DNA from: an uncultured bacterium
GTDB taxonomy: Bacteria > Planctomycetota > JAJSAM01 > JAJVHW01
Assembly: GCA_937996235.1 (NCBI GenBank)
Contig: CALKVK010000012.1
Location: 1-64,000, forward strand
DNA length: 64,000 nt
Direction of reading: 5' to 3'
The position numbers and the translations under genes were made by a program. Below are positions 34,201 to 41,742 of this stretch, one piece after another. The first letter of the stretch is position 1; each line of letters begins with the position of its first letter. The notes under the pieces were generated by a model. The model was not told the DNA's origin, did not search any database, and was given only the letters and a program-made list of their open reading frames with translations.

Positions 34201-35425
34201 CGTCGTCGCCGTCGAGGTACGCGGGCACGTGGACGACACGCACGCGCGAGCCCGGCGCGTTGTCGAGGCCGCGCTCGCGGCAGCGGCGTGCGATCGCGTC
34301 GCGCTCCGGCGCGAAGAGCTCGTGCGTCGCGATCCCGGGCTCCGCGACCGCGCGGAGGCGCGGCGCGGCGAGACGCTCCGCGACGTCGCGCCTTACGCCG
34401 GAGTTCCCGGCGGGCACGGACAGCACGAGCAGGAGCGCGCGCCCGGGCCGCGCGGCCACGTCGGCGGCGGCGTCGAGCAGCAGGTCGAAGCCCTTGTTGT
34501 GGAACTCGTACCGCGCACCCGTGACGACGAGCGCCGCGCCGGACACGTCCTCGCCGAGCACGCGCGAGAGCGCTGCGACGACGCGCGCGCGCAGCTCTGC
34601 GCGCGTTGCGTCGCCGCCGGCCTTCGCGAGCGTCGCCGGGTCGATGCCGTTCGGCGTCGTCGCGTCGGGCGCCCGCCCGTGGAAGCGCTCGGTCTCGGCC
34701 GCGGTGATCGAGCTGACGGTCGTCAGCTCGTCGGCGTAGCGCACCGCGGCGTTGACGAGCGTGTGCGGCGCCTGCACGCGCAGCGCCTCCGCGATCTCGT
34801 CGGGCGTGCGCTCGGCGAGCTCCGTCGCGACGCGCTCGCCGGCGGCCGAGAGCGCGCTGCCGAGGACCGTCGAGTGCAGCGTCAGCACCGTGCCGATCCA
34901 CGGCGCGTGCTCGTGCAGGTGCAGCAGCCCCGCGCCGCTCGTCCACTCGTGGAACTGCGCGACGGCGGTGCGCGACGTGCCCGCGACGTAGTGCCGCCAC
35001 CACAGCTCGACGACGAGCCCCGCCGCGTGGCCGAAGAGGACGGGCTCGACGTAGTCCCAGCCGCCGAAGAGCGAGTCGACGCGGTAGCGGTCCCACAGCG
35101 CGCGCAGCAGCTCGTCTTTGCGGGAGAGCAGCGCGGAGAAGTCGACGAGGACCGTGCGCGGGCGCCCGGGGATGCGCCAGCGCCCGACGCGCACGGGCAC
35201 GCCGGCGGCGCGGCACGCGTCCGCGAACCCGTCGTACGCCGGGTCGCTCTCGAGGACGGCGTTCGCGTCGCCGGCCGAGAGCAGCCACGGACCGACCGCG
35301 ACGTGCGCGTCGCCCATGCGCGCGGCGAGCGCGCGCGCCTTCGTCGCGACCGCCGTGTGGATGCCGCCCACGCGGTTCGCGACCTCCCAGCTCACCTCGA
35401 AGAGCGTGACCGGAGAGCGCTTCAC
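31253..35425 (-). CDS. GT3 glycogen synthase - GT35 alpha-glucan phosphorylase fusion
   Basis: A 1390-residue fusion joining synthesis and breakdown of alpha-glucan. Residues 1 to about 535 are a GT3 (eukaryote/Bacteroidetes-type, usually UDP-glucose) glycogen synthase: LFEVSWEVANRVGGIHTAV at the start, HEHAPWIGTVLTLHSTVLG, and YESWGYTPQESLALGVPT in the C-lobe. After a basic Pro-rich linker, residues 565-680 form DUF3417 and about 680-1240 the GT35 phosphorylase of the alpha-glucan family. That part has YFCAEFGIDASLPIYSGGLG, NEGHGAF, and the PLP lysine K1147 in SGTSGMKAALNGA. A C-terminal beta domain of about 130 residues follows. The GTG start overlaps the GH57 stop by 4 nt (GTGA). It is the last gene of a four-gene operon. 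The two halves oppose each other unless separately regulated. Confidence 0.9.
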   Translation of the reverse strand: MKRSPVTLFEVSWEVANRVGGIHTAVATKARALAARMGDAHVAVGPWLLSAGDANAVLESDPAYDGFADACRAAGVPVRVGRWRIPGRPRTVLVDFSALLSRKDELLRALWDRYRVDSLFGGWDYVEPVLFGHAAGLVVELWWRHYVAGTSRTAVAQFHEWTSGAGLLHLHEHAPWIGTVLTLHSTVLGSALSAAGERVATELAERTPDEIAEALRVQAPHTLVNAAVRYADELTTVSSITAAETERFHGRAPDATTPNGIDPATLAKAGGDATRAELRARVVAALSRVLGEDVSGAALVVTGARYEFHNKGFDLLLDAAADVAARPGRALLLVLSVPAGNSGVRRDVAERLAAPRLRAVAEPGIATHELFAPERDAIARRCRERGLDNAPGSRVRVVHVPAYLDGDDGVLGLRYLELVRAADLACFPSIYESWGYTPQESLALGVPTATTDCAGFALWAAEEGVGAADGLHVLHRAGRTHDETRAELAALLEQVAAAPPGPPAAACSGEPRCGATWEDLLERHEKAWRAAARKARTRARKAGPALPRRRVPLPARTDVDPALPRLFGLRVTPRLPPEIEALRELAWNWRFTWHPRTRALFEELDPATWAACRGNPVRLLRDAPQAALDARAADAAYVARVAAGVRDLRGYLDASDSGPRTEPVAYFCAEFGIDASLPIYSGGLGVLAGDHLRAASDLGVPLVAVGILYRRGYFRQRLLGGVEQTETPDPLDPAEHALTLVRDEQGAPLEVELRLPGAALRLRAWRAHCGRVPLYLLDADVPANRPEDRAITAALYGGGAEDRLRQELVLGRGGVLLLDALGIRPAVCHVNEGHGAFVPLERTALLRARDGLTFDEAREYVRATTVFTTHTPVPAGHDRFDEELVRRHFSDAPERLGIPWERFYELGSAPGDNGRFNMTTLALSFGGFVNGVSRCHATVSRELVAGLHPHVLPSDAPIHAITNGVHLGAWTAPEIAALVGAHDRTVTGEDFRSRAAQLDDDALWSVRRDLRARLVARVRAAAPSGLSRRDLELLDDDALLIGFARRFATYKRAGLLFRDPERLAALLGDPERPVRILIAGKAHPRDAAAKELIAGIGRLAREPRFAGRVLLLEGYDMQLARSLVQGVDVWLNTPRAPQEASGTSGMKAALNGALNLSVADGWWPEAADGTNGWTIGAALEGGDDTAQDTADAGALYALLEDEVVPAFFGRDDAGRPRAWLDRVRRSLATVPHVFDAVRMVAEYRDQAYVPLALRGIALAADGHAAVRAATREDARLAAGMRGVRIVSASVGGADRAHPGDMLGVRVDVHPGDLALEDLVVELVVRRGGADAGARADVVALERDGAAADGATRYEGRYAAQQVGAFDYGVRVRPRRDGESAPRLDDRLVWG

Positions 35426-36645
35426 GCGCGGCTCCCGGCAGTGCGCGCGCGGCGCGCGGTGCGCGGCCTGCGCGTGCGGCGCTCGAGGTCCTCGAGCACG
35501 TTCATGAAGGCGATGAACGCGTCGTGCGGCGTGTCCCAGTGGCTGAAGTACGCGTGCACGTCGCCGTCCGACGCGTACTTCGTCGACATGTAGTAGACGT
35601 GGTCCGACGTGCTGAGGCGCCGCCAGTCGTCGAGCACGCGCGGGTCGCCGCACGCGCGCACGGCCGGCAGCAGCTCGTAGAGCGCCGCGTGCGCCGCGCG
35701 CTGCATCTCGTTCCCGAGCCACGCCGAGAGGTCGCGCTCGGCGTCGGCCCACGACGTCACGCCCGGCACCGCGACGACCTCGCGCGCCGCGGCCTGCGCG
35801 GCCGCCTCGGACGGCGTCGCGAAGCGGAAGCGGCGGTGCGCGCGCAGCGCACGCGGCAGCGCGGCGAGGAAGTCGAGGATGCCCGAGTCCGCCCACTGGT
35901 GCTCGCCCGCGGTCTCGTAGTCCATGAACAGCCCGACGCAGTCGGCCGCGGCGGGCAGTTCGGCGAGCCAGCCGGCGAACTTCTCGGGCGAGAGCGGCCA
36001 CTCGCTCCAGCCGCGGTCGCTGAAGCGGAACGCGATGTCGTCGGAGAAGCGGTAGCTGCGCAGCAGCAGCTTCAGGCGCTCGCAGCCGGACGGGCGGTAG
36101 ACGCGGTGCGGGTCGCGGAACCCGAGCACGTGGTCCGCGCCCTCGCCGAGCAGCACGTCGAAGCCGAGCTCCTCGACGGCGCGCGCGACGTCGTCGTGCA
36201 GCACGAGCTCCGTGTTGCGGAAGCCCTTCGGCACGGTGCCGATCAGCCGCTCGACGGTCGTGCGCTGCGCCGCGACCTGCGCGCGGAACTCGTCGCGGTC
36301 GCCGAGGAACGCGAGCGAGTGGTGCGACGTCTCCGCGAGGAACTCGACGCAGCCCGTCGCGGCGAGCGCGCGGAAGCTCTCGACCACCTCGGGCGTCCAC
36401 GTCTCCATCTGCTCGAGCGCCGTGCCGCTCACGGAGAACGCGCAGCGGAAGGCGCCCTCGCTGCGCTCGATCTCGCGCAGGAGCAGGCGGTTGACGGGCA
36501 GGTAGCAGCGGTCCGCGACGCGGCGCAGGATGGCGACGTTCAGCGCGTCGTCGAAGTAGGCCGAGTCGCGGCCGATGTCGAAGAACGTGTAGCGCCGGAG
36601 GCGCCACGGCTGGTGGACCTGGAAGTAGAGGACGACGGAGGTCAT
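35422..36645 (-). CDS. GH57 family alpha-glucan hydrolase/transferase
   Basis: A 407-residue GH57 enzyme. Conserved regions are readable: HQPWR (H11), the ETSHHSLAFL stretch, GFRNTEL with the nucleophile E146, and FMDYETAGEHQ with the acid/base D242. The length matches the short alpha-amylase-like GH57 group rather than GH57 branching enzymes (about 530-560 residues) or 4-alpha-glucanotransferases (about 650). It probably hydrolyses alpha-1,4-glucan intracellularly, since no signal peptide exists. It overlaps both neighbours by 4 nt, upstream GT4 (ATGA) and downstream GT3-GT35 fusion (GTGA). The Arg-rich C-terminal tail is a likely compositional extension. Confidence 0.88.
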   Translation of the reverse strand: MTSVVLYFQVHQPWRLRRYTFFDIGRDSAYFDDALNVAILRRVADRCYLPVNRLLLREIERSEGAFRCAFSVSGTALEQMETWTPEVVESFRALAATGCVEFLAETSHHSLAFLGDRDEFRAQVAAQRTTVERLIGTVPKGFRNTELVLHDDVARAVEELGFDVLLGEGADHVLGFRDPHRVYRPSGCERLKLLLRSYRFSDDIAFRFSDRGWSEWPLSPEKFAGWLAELPAAADCVGLFMDYETAGEHQWADSGILDFLAALPRALRAHRRFRFATPSEAAAQAAAREVVAVPGVTSWADAERDLSAWLGNEMQRAAHAALYELLPAVRACGDPRVLDDWRRLSTSDHVYYMSTKYASDGDVHAYFSHWDTPHDAFIAFMNVLEDLERRTRRPRTARRARTAGSRA

Positions 36646-37859
36646 CCCGCGAACTCCTCGTAGAGGGCCGAGACGGCCCGTGCGGCGCGCGACCACGAGA
36701 GCTCGCGCGCCTCGCGCCGTGCGCCCGCGGCGAGCGTCCTTCCGAGTGCCGGCCGCCGCAGGACCGACAGGATCTTGTCCGCGAGGTCCTCGACGTCCCA
36801 GAAGTCGGCGCGCAGCGCGGAGGGGAGCACCTCGGCGACGCCGCTCTGACGCGAGACGATCACGGGCACGCCGCGCGCCACCGCCTCGAGCGGACTGATG
36901 CCGAACGGCTCGGAGACCGACGGCATCACGTACACGTCGGCCGCGTCGAAGGCGCGCGAGACGTCGTCGCCGCGCAGGAAGCCGGTGAAGTGCACGCGGC
37001 GCGCGAGGCCGAGCGCCGCGACGCGCTCGACCGTCGAGGGCAGGAGGTCGCCCGACCCCGCGATCACGAACTTCGCGCGCGGCAGCGCCGCCGCGACGCG
37101 CGCCGCGGCCTCGAGGAAGTAGCCGGGGCCCTTCTGGTACGTCACGCGCCCGAGGAAGAGGACCACGGGATCCTCGACCACGCGCGCGTCGTCGCCCCGC
37201 CCGGCGTGCGGCGGCGCCGCGTTGTGGACGACGCGCAGCGCCGGCTCGCGCGTGCGGTAGTGCGTGCGCAGGCGCTCGGCGGTGTAGCGGCTGACGCAGA
37301 CGACCGCGTCGGCCGCGTCGAGCCCCTCCTGCTCGATCGCGACGATGCGCGGATCGGCGCCGGGCCCGCTGCGGTCGTGCTCGCACGAGTGCACGTGGAC
37401 GAGCAGCGGCACGCCGGCCGCGCGCGCGGCCGCGATGCCCGCAGGGAACGACATCCAGTCGTGCGCGTGCACGACGTCGAACTCCCGCGTGCGCGCGAGC
37501 TCCTCCACACGCCGCGCGTAGCGCGCGACCTCCGCGAAGAGGTCGCCGCCGTAGCGGCCGCGCGGCACCGGCGGCGCCTCGGCCACGGCGGCGGCGGGCG
37601 CGTACGCGGCCGCGGTGGTGTACGGCTGCAGCGCCGCGTCCACGGGCAGCAGCTCGGGCAGGTCGGCGTCGGACACCGCCGCCGTGTCGGCGCCGACGAT
37701 CTCGACGCCGCCCGCGTCCTCGTCGCCGAGCGCCCGCGGCAGCACGAAGAGCACCTCGACGCCGCCCGCGGCGAGCGCGCGCGCGAGGCCGTGGCACGCC
37801 GTGCCGAGACCGCCCGCGATGTGCGGCGGGAACTCCCAGCCGAGCATCAGGACCCTCAT
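36642..37859 (-). CDS. GT4/GT5-like glycosyltransferase of the glycogen operon
   Basis: A 405-residue GT-B glycosyltransferase. The N-terminal domain opens MRVLMLGWEFPPHIAGGLGT, the GlgA-like nucleotide-sugar loop. HAHDWMSFPAG and HVHSCEHDRSG follow, and the C-terminal GT1-type domain contains FLGRVTYQKGPGYFLEA and SEPFGISPLEAVARGVP with the donor-binding Glu pair. It is shorter than GlgA (about 480) and lacks its KTGGLGDV. It resembles archaeal/bacterial GT4 enzymes linked to GH57 and phosphorylase genes, proposed to make or extend alpha-1,4-glucan. Overlaps of 4 nt with debranching enzyme and GH57 genes place it in the same operon. Donor sugar nucleotide unknown. Confidence 0.85.
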   Translation of the reverse strand: MRVLMLGWEFPPHIAGGLGTACHGLARALAAGGVEVLFVLPRALGDEDAGGVEIVGADTAAVSDADLPELLPVDAALQPYTTAAAYAPAAAVAEAPPVPRGRYGGDLFAEVARYARRVEELARTREFDVVHAHDWMSFPAGIAAARAAGVPLLVHVHSCEHDRSGPGADPRIVAIEQEGLDAADAVVCVSRYTAERLRTHYRTREPALRVVHNAAPPHAGRGDDARVVEDPVVLFLGRVTYQKGPGYFLEAAARVAAALPRAKFVIAGSGDLLPSTVERVAALGLARRVHFTGFLRGDDVSRAFDAADVYVMPSVSEPFGISPLEAVARGVPVIVSRQSGVAEVLPSALRADFWDVEDLADKILSVLRRPALGRTLAAGARREARELSWSRAARAVSALYEEFAG

Positions 37860-39802
37860 CGCGCGGCCCCGTCGAGCAGCGCGTACGCGCGCAGCAGCTC
37901 GCCGACGCTCCACGCCTGCGCGAACGCGCCGCCCGGCGCGTGCGGCGGGTCGCCGTCGAACACCTCCGCCACCTGACCGAGGCAGCCCTCGGCGAGGTGC
38001 GGCGCAAACGCGTCGAGCAGCGCGCGCAGGTCGCGCTTCACGCGCGCGCCGCGCCCCACGGCGCGCAGACGCGCCTCCACGTACGACCCGAGCAGCCACG
38101 GCCACGCCGTGCCCTGGTGGTACGCGGCGTCGCGCGCGGCGCGGTTCCCCGCGTAGCGCCCGCGGTAGCCGATGTGCCGCGGCGAAAGCGTCCGCAGGCC
38201 GCGCGGCGTCAGGAGTTCCGCGCGCGCGAGATCGACGATCGCGAGGCGCTGCGCCGCGTCGAGGGGCGACGCCGCGAGCGCGGCCGCGATCACCATGTTC
38301 GGGCGCACGAGCGCGTCGCCCGCGCCGCCGCCGAGCGTGTCGGCCAGGCAGCCGTCGGCCGGGCGCCAGTAGCGCCGCACGAACGCCGCGCCGACGCGCT
38401 CGCGCTGCACGGCGCGCCGCGCCGACTCCGCGCGCGTGCCGTGGCGGCGCTCGAGCCGCGCGAGCAGGTCGAGCAGCGCGTACCAGAGCGCGTTCACCTC
38501 GACGGGCGCGCCGTGGCGAGCTGCGCCGCGCACGGGCACGCAGTCCATCCACGTGAACGCGAAGTCCGGGCCGCCCGTCGCGAGCAGCAGGTCGTCGTCG
38601 ACGCGCACCACCTCGTCGCGCGACGCCGCGTACGCGTCGGCGATCGTGCGCAGTGCGGGCAGCAGCTCGTCGGCGACGCGCGCGCGGTCGCCGCCCGCGT
38701 CGATGTAGAGCCCCGCCGCCCACGCGAACCAGAGCGCGGGGTCGATGGCGCGGTAGCACGACGCCGACGGGGACTCGCGCCACACGTTCGGCAGGCGCCC
38801 CGCGCGCAGCCACGGCACCGCGCCCGAGAGCACCTCGCCGCAGGTCTCGGTGAGACCGCGCGCGAGCGTCAGCCCGGGCAGTGCGACGAACGCGTCGCGC
38901 CCCCACTCGCCGAACCACGGGTACCCGGCGATGACGCCGCGGCGGCCGTCCGGCGCGCGGTAGAGGAACGCGTCGGCGGCGCGCGCGAGCCAGCCGCGCA
39001 CGTCGTCGTCGGCGAGCTCCGGCAGCACGCCGTCGCGCGTGCGCCACGCCGCCGCCGGCTCGGCGACGCCGTCGCCCGGCGCCGCGGCGAGCACCACGTC
39101 GCGCCCCGGCGTGAGCTGCGCGTGCAGGAAGCCCGGCGAGAACTCGTCCTCGTGGCCGTCGTGGCCGAGCGCGAGGTCCGCGCGGAACTCGACGCCGCGG
39201 TACCAGCCGGGGGCCGCCTCGAAGCCGCCGCCCTCGGCGTCGAGCGTGAGCGCGAGCGGCGGCAGTCCGGCGTACGGCTGCACGCGGATGCCGTTCGCGA
39301 GCCCGGCGACGCTCCCGTCGAGCGTGCCGTTCTCGACCGTCAGCTTCTCCGCCTCGCGGTACGGCAGGAACGGCCGGACGCGCAGCGTCACGGGTCCGCG
39401 CCCCTCGACGAGCGACCAGCGCACGAGCACGCCCGCGCCGTCCGGCGCAGGGCGCGTCTCGCGCGTCACGACGACGTCGCCGATGCGGTAGCGCGCACAC
39501 GGCCACGGGTCGGGGCGGAAGCTCTCGAGGTACTGGTGCCCGTGGGGGGAGACGGCGCCGCGCCACAGCCCCACACCGAGCTCCACGGTCTGTGCCCCGC
39601 GCGTCAGCGACTCCTCGAGGCGCCCGAGGAGGACGTGGCGGCGACCGGCCGGGGCGAGGGGCGTGACCACGAGGCCGTGGAAGCGCGAAGTCGCCGCGCC
39701 CACCAAGGTGAGCGACGCGTAGCCGCCCACCCCGTCCGCCACCAGGAAGAGGCGGCGGAGCGAGCGGTCGAGATCGACGCAGACGTCGCGGGAGAACTGC
39801 AC
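37856..39802 (-). CDS. glycogen debranching enzyme (GH133 amylo-alpha-1,6-glucosidase)
   Basis: A 648-residue enzyme that removes alpha-1,6-linked glucose at glycogen branch points. The N-terminal GDE_N-like domain opens DRSLRRLFLVADGVGGYASL, typical for this group, and SRFHGLVV follows. The C-terminal (alpha/alpha)6 domain has GYPWFGEWGRDAFVALPGL, TWMDCVP and YHQGTAWPWLLGSYVEA, the conserved catalytic-barrel segments. The GTG at 39802 was chosen because GGAG lies 9 nt upstream and the family motif begins shortly after. An ATG at 39925 would add 41 low-quality residues through an inverted repeat. It is first gene of the leftward alpha-glucan operon. Cytosolic. Confidence 0.92.
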   Translation of the reverse strand: MQFSRDVCVDLDRSLRRLFLVADGVGGYASLTLVGAATSRFHGLVVTPLAPAGRRHVLLGRLEESLTRGAQTVELGVGLWRGAVSPHGHQYLESFRPDPWPCARYRIGDVVVTRETRPAPDGAGVLVRWSLVEGRGPVTLRVRPFLPYREAEKLTVENGTLDGSVAGLANGIRVQPYAGLPPLALTLDAEGGGFEAAPGWYRGVEFRADLALGHDGHEDEFSPGFLHAQLTPGRDVVLAAAPGDGVAEPAAAWRTRDGVLPELADDDVRGWLARAADAFLYRAPDGRRGVIAGYPWFGEWGRDAFVALPGLTLARGLTETCGEVLSGAVPWLRAGRLPNVWRESPSASCYRAIDPALWFAWAAGLYIDAGGDRARVADELLPALRTIADAYAASRDEVVRVDDDLLLATGGPDFAFTWMDCVPVRGAARHGAPVEVNALWYALLDLLARLERRHGTRAESARRAVQRERVGAAFVRRYWRPADGCLADTLGGGAGDALVRPNMVIAAALAASPLDAAQRLAIVDLARAELLTPRGLRTLSPRHIGYRGRYAGNRAARDAAYHQGTAWPWLLGSYVEARLRAVGRGARVKRDLRALLDAFAPHLAEGCLGQVAEVFDGDPPHAPGGAFAQAWSVGELLRAYALLDGAAR

Positions 39803-39821
39803 GGGCCTGGGCTCCGGACCC

Positions 39822-39850
39822 CGGCAGACAGCACTTTCGCTGGTCTGCCG
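39822..39850. promoter_or_regulatory. inverted repeat CGGCAGAC-N13-GTCTGCCG before the alpha-glucan operon
   Basis: Perfect 8-bp arms 20 nt upstream of the debranching enzyme start. The spacer contains actttcgct, which recurs exactly 60 bp further upstream (39893-39901). TACAGT (minus strand, 39869-39864) is the best -10 candidate, so the repeat would lie in the leader, suited to an operator or an mRNA structure. Confidence 0.4.
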
Positions 39851-39943
39851 TGTCGAATCCCACACTGTAGTCACGCCCCTGGCGCGCCGGGGACTTTCGC
39901 TTGGGGGCGTGAGCGGAGCGCGCACTCCGCGCGTCGTGCGTGT

Positions 39944-40363
39944 TCAGGGACGGGCGTCGCGTTCCGAGGCTGTCTGGCGCGACTGCTCGCGGAGCGATCG
40001 GGTCGCGCTCGCTCCGGCCGCGATACCGACCGCGAGCGGCGGAGCGAAGGGGCCGACGATCGCAGCGAACGACAGGACGAGGAACGGTCGGTAGTCCCGC
40101 CGCGTCAGCGTGTGCTCGACTGCGACGAGCGCGCACAGGATCGCGACCAGCGAAGCGATGCACCAGGTCGCGGCGCGGCCACCGGCGGTCGCACCGAGGA
40201 CGGCGCCGACCGCGAACGGCGGGATCAGGACGAGCGGCAAGGGGCTGCTCACGAGCGCGGCGACGAGGCTGAGGACGAGGCCCCCGCCCAGGCTCACCCA
40301 GCCCGCACGCGCGACCAGCGTCCGCGCCTGCGCCGGCTTCCGGGGCGGCGGTCCCGAAGCCAC
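39944..40363 (-). CDS. small hypothetical membrane protein, 139 aa
   Basis: A 139-residue protein with four hydrophobic helices (about residues 24-45, 48-62, 66-85, 95-115) between a basic Pro-rich N-terminus and a charged C-terminal tail. No family or motif is recognised. It lies between ATP-grasp A (76 bp upstream) and the debranching enzyme operon (141 bp downstream) on the same strand, and could be read through from ATP-grasp A. Function unknown. Confidence 0.6.
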   Translation of the reverse strand: MASGPPPRKPAQARTLVARAGWVSLGGGLVLSLVAALVSSPLPLVLIPPFAVGAVLGATAGGRAATWCIASLVAILCALVAVEHTLTRRDYRPFLVLSFAAIVGPFAPPLAVGIAAGASATRSLREQSRQTASERDARP

Positions 40364-40439
40364 GGGCTCGTCAGCGTCCGCGGCGCCGCACGCGTCCGCC
40401 GCCCGTCACCGTCGACGCCGGTGCCACGAGGAGTCGCCG

Positions 40440-41666
40440 CTACCCCGGCGCCGCGCGGACGCGCAGCGTCCTGCCGACCCAGTCGAGGATCGAGCGCAGC
40501 TCGTCGTAGTCCGGGTGGCGCACGCGCATCCACGCGTTCGCCATGTAGCCCGCGGAGACGGGCTGCGTCGGCGTGCCCGGCGGCGGGAAGTGCGCGTCGA
40601 TCAGGCAGTCGCCGAGGCGCTCGACCACCTGCTCGCGGTTCTCGTAGCCGGCGATGCGCCCGTCGCGGTCGGGGCGCAGGTTGATCATGCCGCCCGCGAA
40701 GCGCCGCGAGGGACGTGCCGCCGGACCGTTCCCGACGATCGCGTGCGCCCACTCGAGGTACAGGTCCATCTCGTTCGCGGCGCCGTAGACGTCCCACATG
40801 CAGACGCCGGGCGGACGGCAGCCGATCTCGGAGAACTTCAGCCCCTTCGGTCCGTAGAACCACTCCATGTGGGTCGCGGAGGTGCCGATGCCGAGCGCCT
40901 CGATCACGCGCGCCCCCATCTCCTTCACCTCGCCGTAGCCCGCGGCGTCGATGCGGTTCGTCGTGACGATGTACGGCGAGATCCAGCGCTCGCGCATCGC
41001 CTCGAGCACGCCGGGGTAGTAGTGCGAGACGAACTCGTGCACCACGCGGCCGCCGACGCTGATCGTGTCGTAGAAGGCCTCGTGCCCCTCGATGAACTCC
41101 TCGACGGCGACCGAGCCGCCGCGGCCGACGTACGACTCCTCGAGCGCGCGCGCGAACTCGGCGTCGTCGCGCACCTTGTAGGTGCCGGAGGCGCCCGCCG
41201 CGCTGCGCGGCTTCACGATGAGCGGGTAGCCCACCTCGGCGGCGAAGCGCCGCGCCTCGTCGAGCGCGTCGGTGCCGAGCGAGCGCGCCGTCGGCACGCC
41301 CGCGGCGCGCAGCACGTCCTTCATCGCGGGCTTGTCGCGGCACAGGAACGCCGTGCGCTCCGTGGTGCCGGGAATGCCGCACGCCGCGCGGACGCGCGCG
41401 ACCGGCAGCGTGTGCGCCTCGACGGTCGACTCGAGCCGGTCCACCCAGCCGCGGCGCTGGATGCTGCGGACGGCCGCGAGCATGGCCTCCTCGTCGCACA
41501 CCGAGCGCACCTGCTCGTAGACCGCGAGCGAGCTGCGCACCTCGTCGCCGAGCGCCTCCCACGGCGCCTCGCCGACGGCGCTCACCAGAGCGCCCGCGCG
41601 GCGCAGCGCGACGGGGAAGCGACGCTGGTTCGCCGGGAACCCCGGCTCCACGAAGATGACGTGCAT
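40440..41666 (-). CDS. ATP-grasp carboxylate ligase (paralogue A)
   Basis: A 408-residue ATP-grasp enzyme of the PurK/carbamoyl-phosphate-synthase-like fold that would activate a carboxylate as acyl-phosphate and join it to an amine or thiol. It opens MHVIFVEPGFPANQRRF with a Rossmann-like pre-domain. CRDKPAMKDVLRAAGVP starts the ATP-grasp domain, VKPRSAAGASGTYKV is the glycine-rich loop with the ATP-binding Lys, VEEFIEGHE follows, and HMEWFYGPKGLKFSEIGCRPPG ends the Mg site. The usual EINxR reads EIGCR, with Gly for Asn, as in paralogues at 51773 and 52999. GGAGG lies 4 nt before the ATG. It shares a 76-bp divergent promoter with the S51-like gene. Substrates unknown. Confidence 0.85.
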   Translation of the reverse strand: MHVIFVEPGFPANQRRFPVALRRAGALVSAVGEAPWEALGDEVRSSLAVYEQVRSVCDEEAMLAAVRSIQRRGWVDRLESTVEAHTLPVARVRAACGIPGTTERTAFLCRDKPAMKDVLRAAGVPTARSLGTDALDEARRFAAEVGYPLIVKPRSAAGASGTYKVRDDAEFARALEESYVGRGGSVAVEEFIEGHEAFYDTISVGGRVVHEFVSHYYPGVLEAMRERWISPYIVTTNRIDAAGYGEVKEMGARVIEALGIGTSATHMEWFYGPKGLKFSEIGCRPPGVCMWDVYGAANEMDLYLEWAHAIVGNGPAARPSRRFAGGMINLRPDRDGRIAGYENREQVVERLGDCLIDAHFPPPGTPTQPVSAGYMANAWMRVRHPDYDELRSILDWVGRTLRVRAAPG

Positions 41667-41722
41667 GGGTCCTCCCGTGGCACCGGCCGCGCCCGCGCGG
41701 ACGTGGCCGCCCACGGCGGCAC

Positions 41723-41734
41723 AGGCTATAGGAT
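41723..41734. promoter_or_regulatory. overlapping divergent -10 elements (TAGCCT leftward, TAGGAT rightward)
   Basis: AGGCTATAGGAT contains TAGCCT on the minus strand (41728-41723), 56 nt before ATP-grasp A, and TAGGAT on the plus strand (41729-41734), 8 nt before the GTG of the S51-like gene. The two back-to-back elements imply tightly linked or mutually exclusive expression. The rightward message would be leaderless. Confidence 0.5.
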
Positions 41735-41742
41735 GCGCCGCC

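Noticed and set aside
36642..40163. Extending the GT4 gene upstream to a 1173-codon protein
   Set aside because: The extra N-terminal part is an out-of-frame reading of the debranching enzyme gene, which has full family motifs in its own frame. The true start overlaps that gene's stop by 4 nt.
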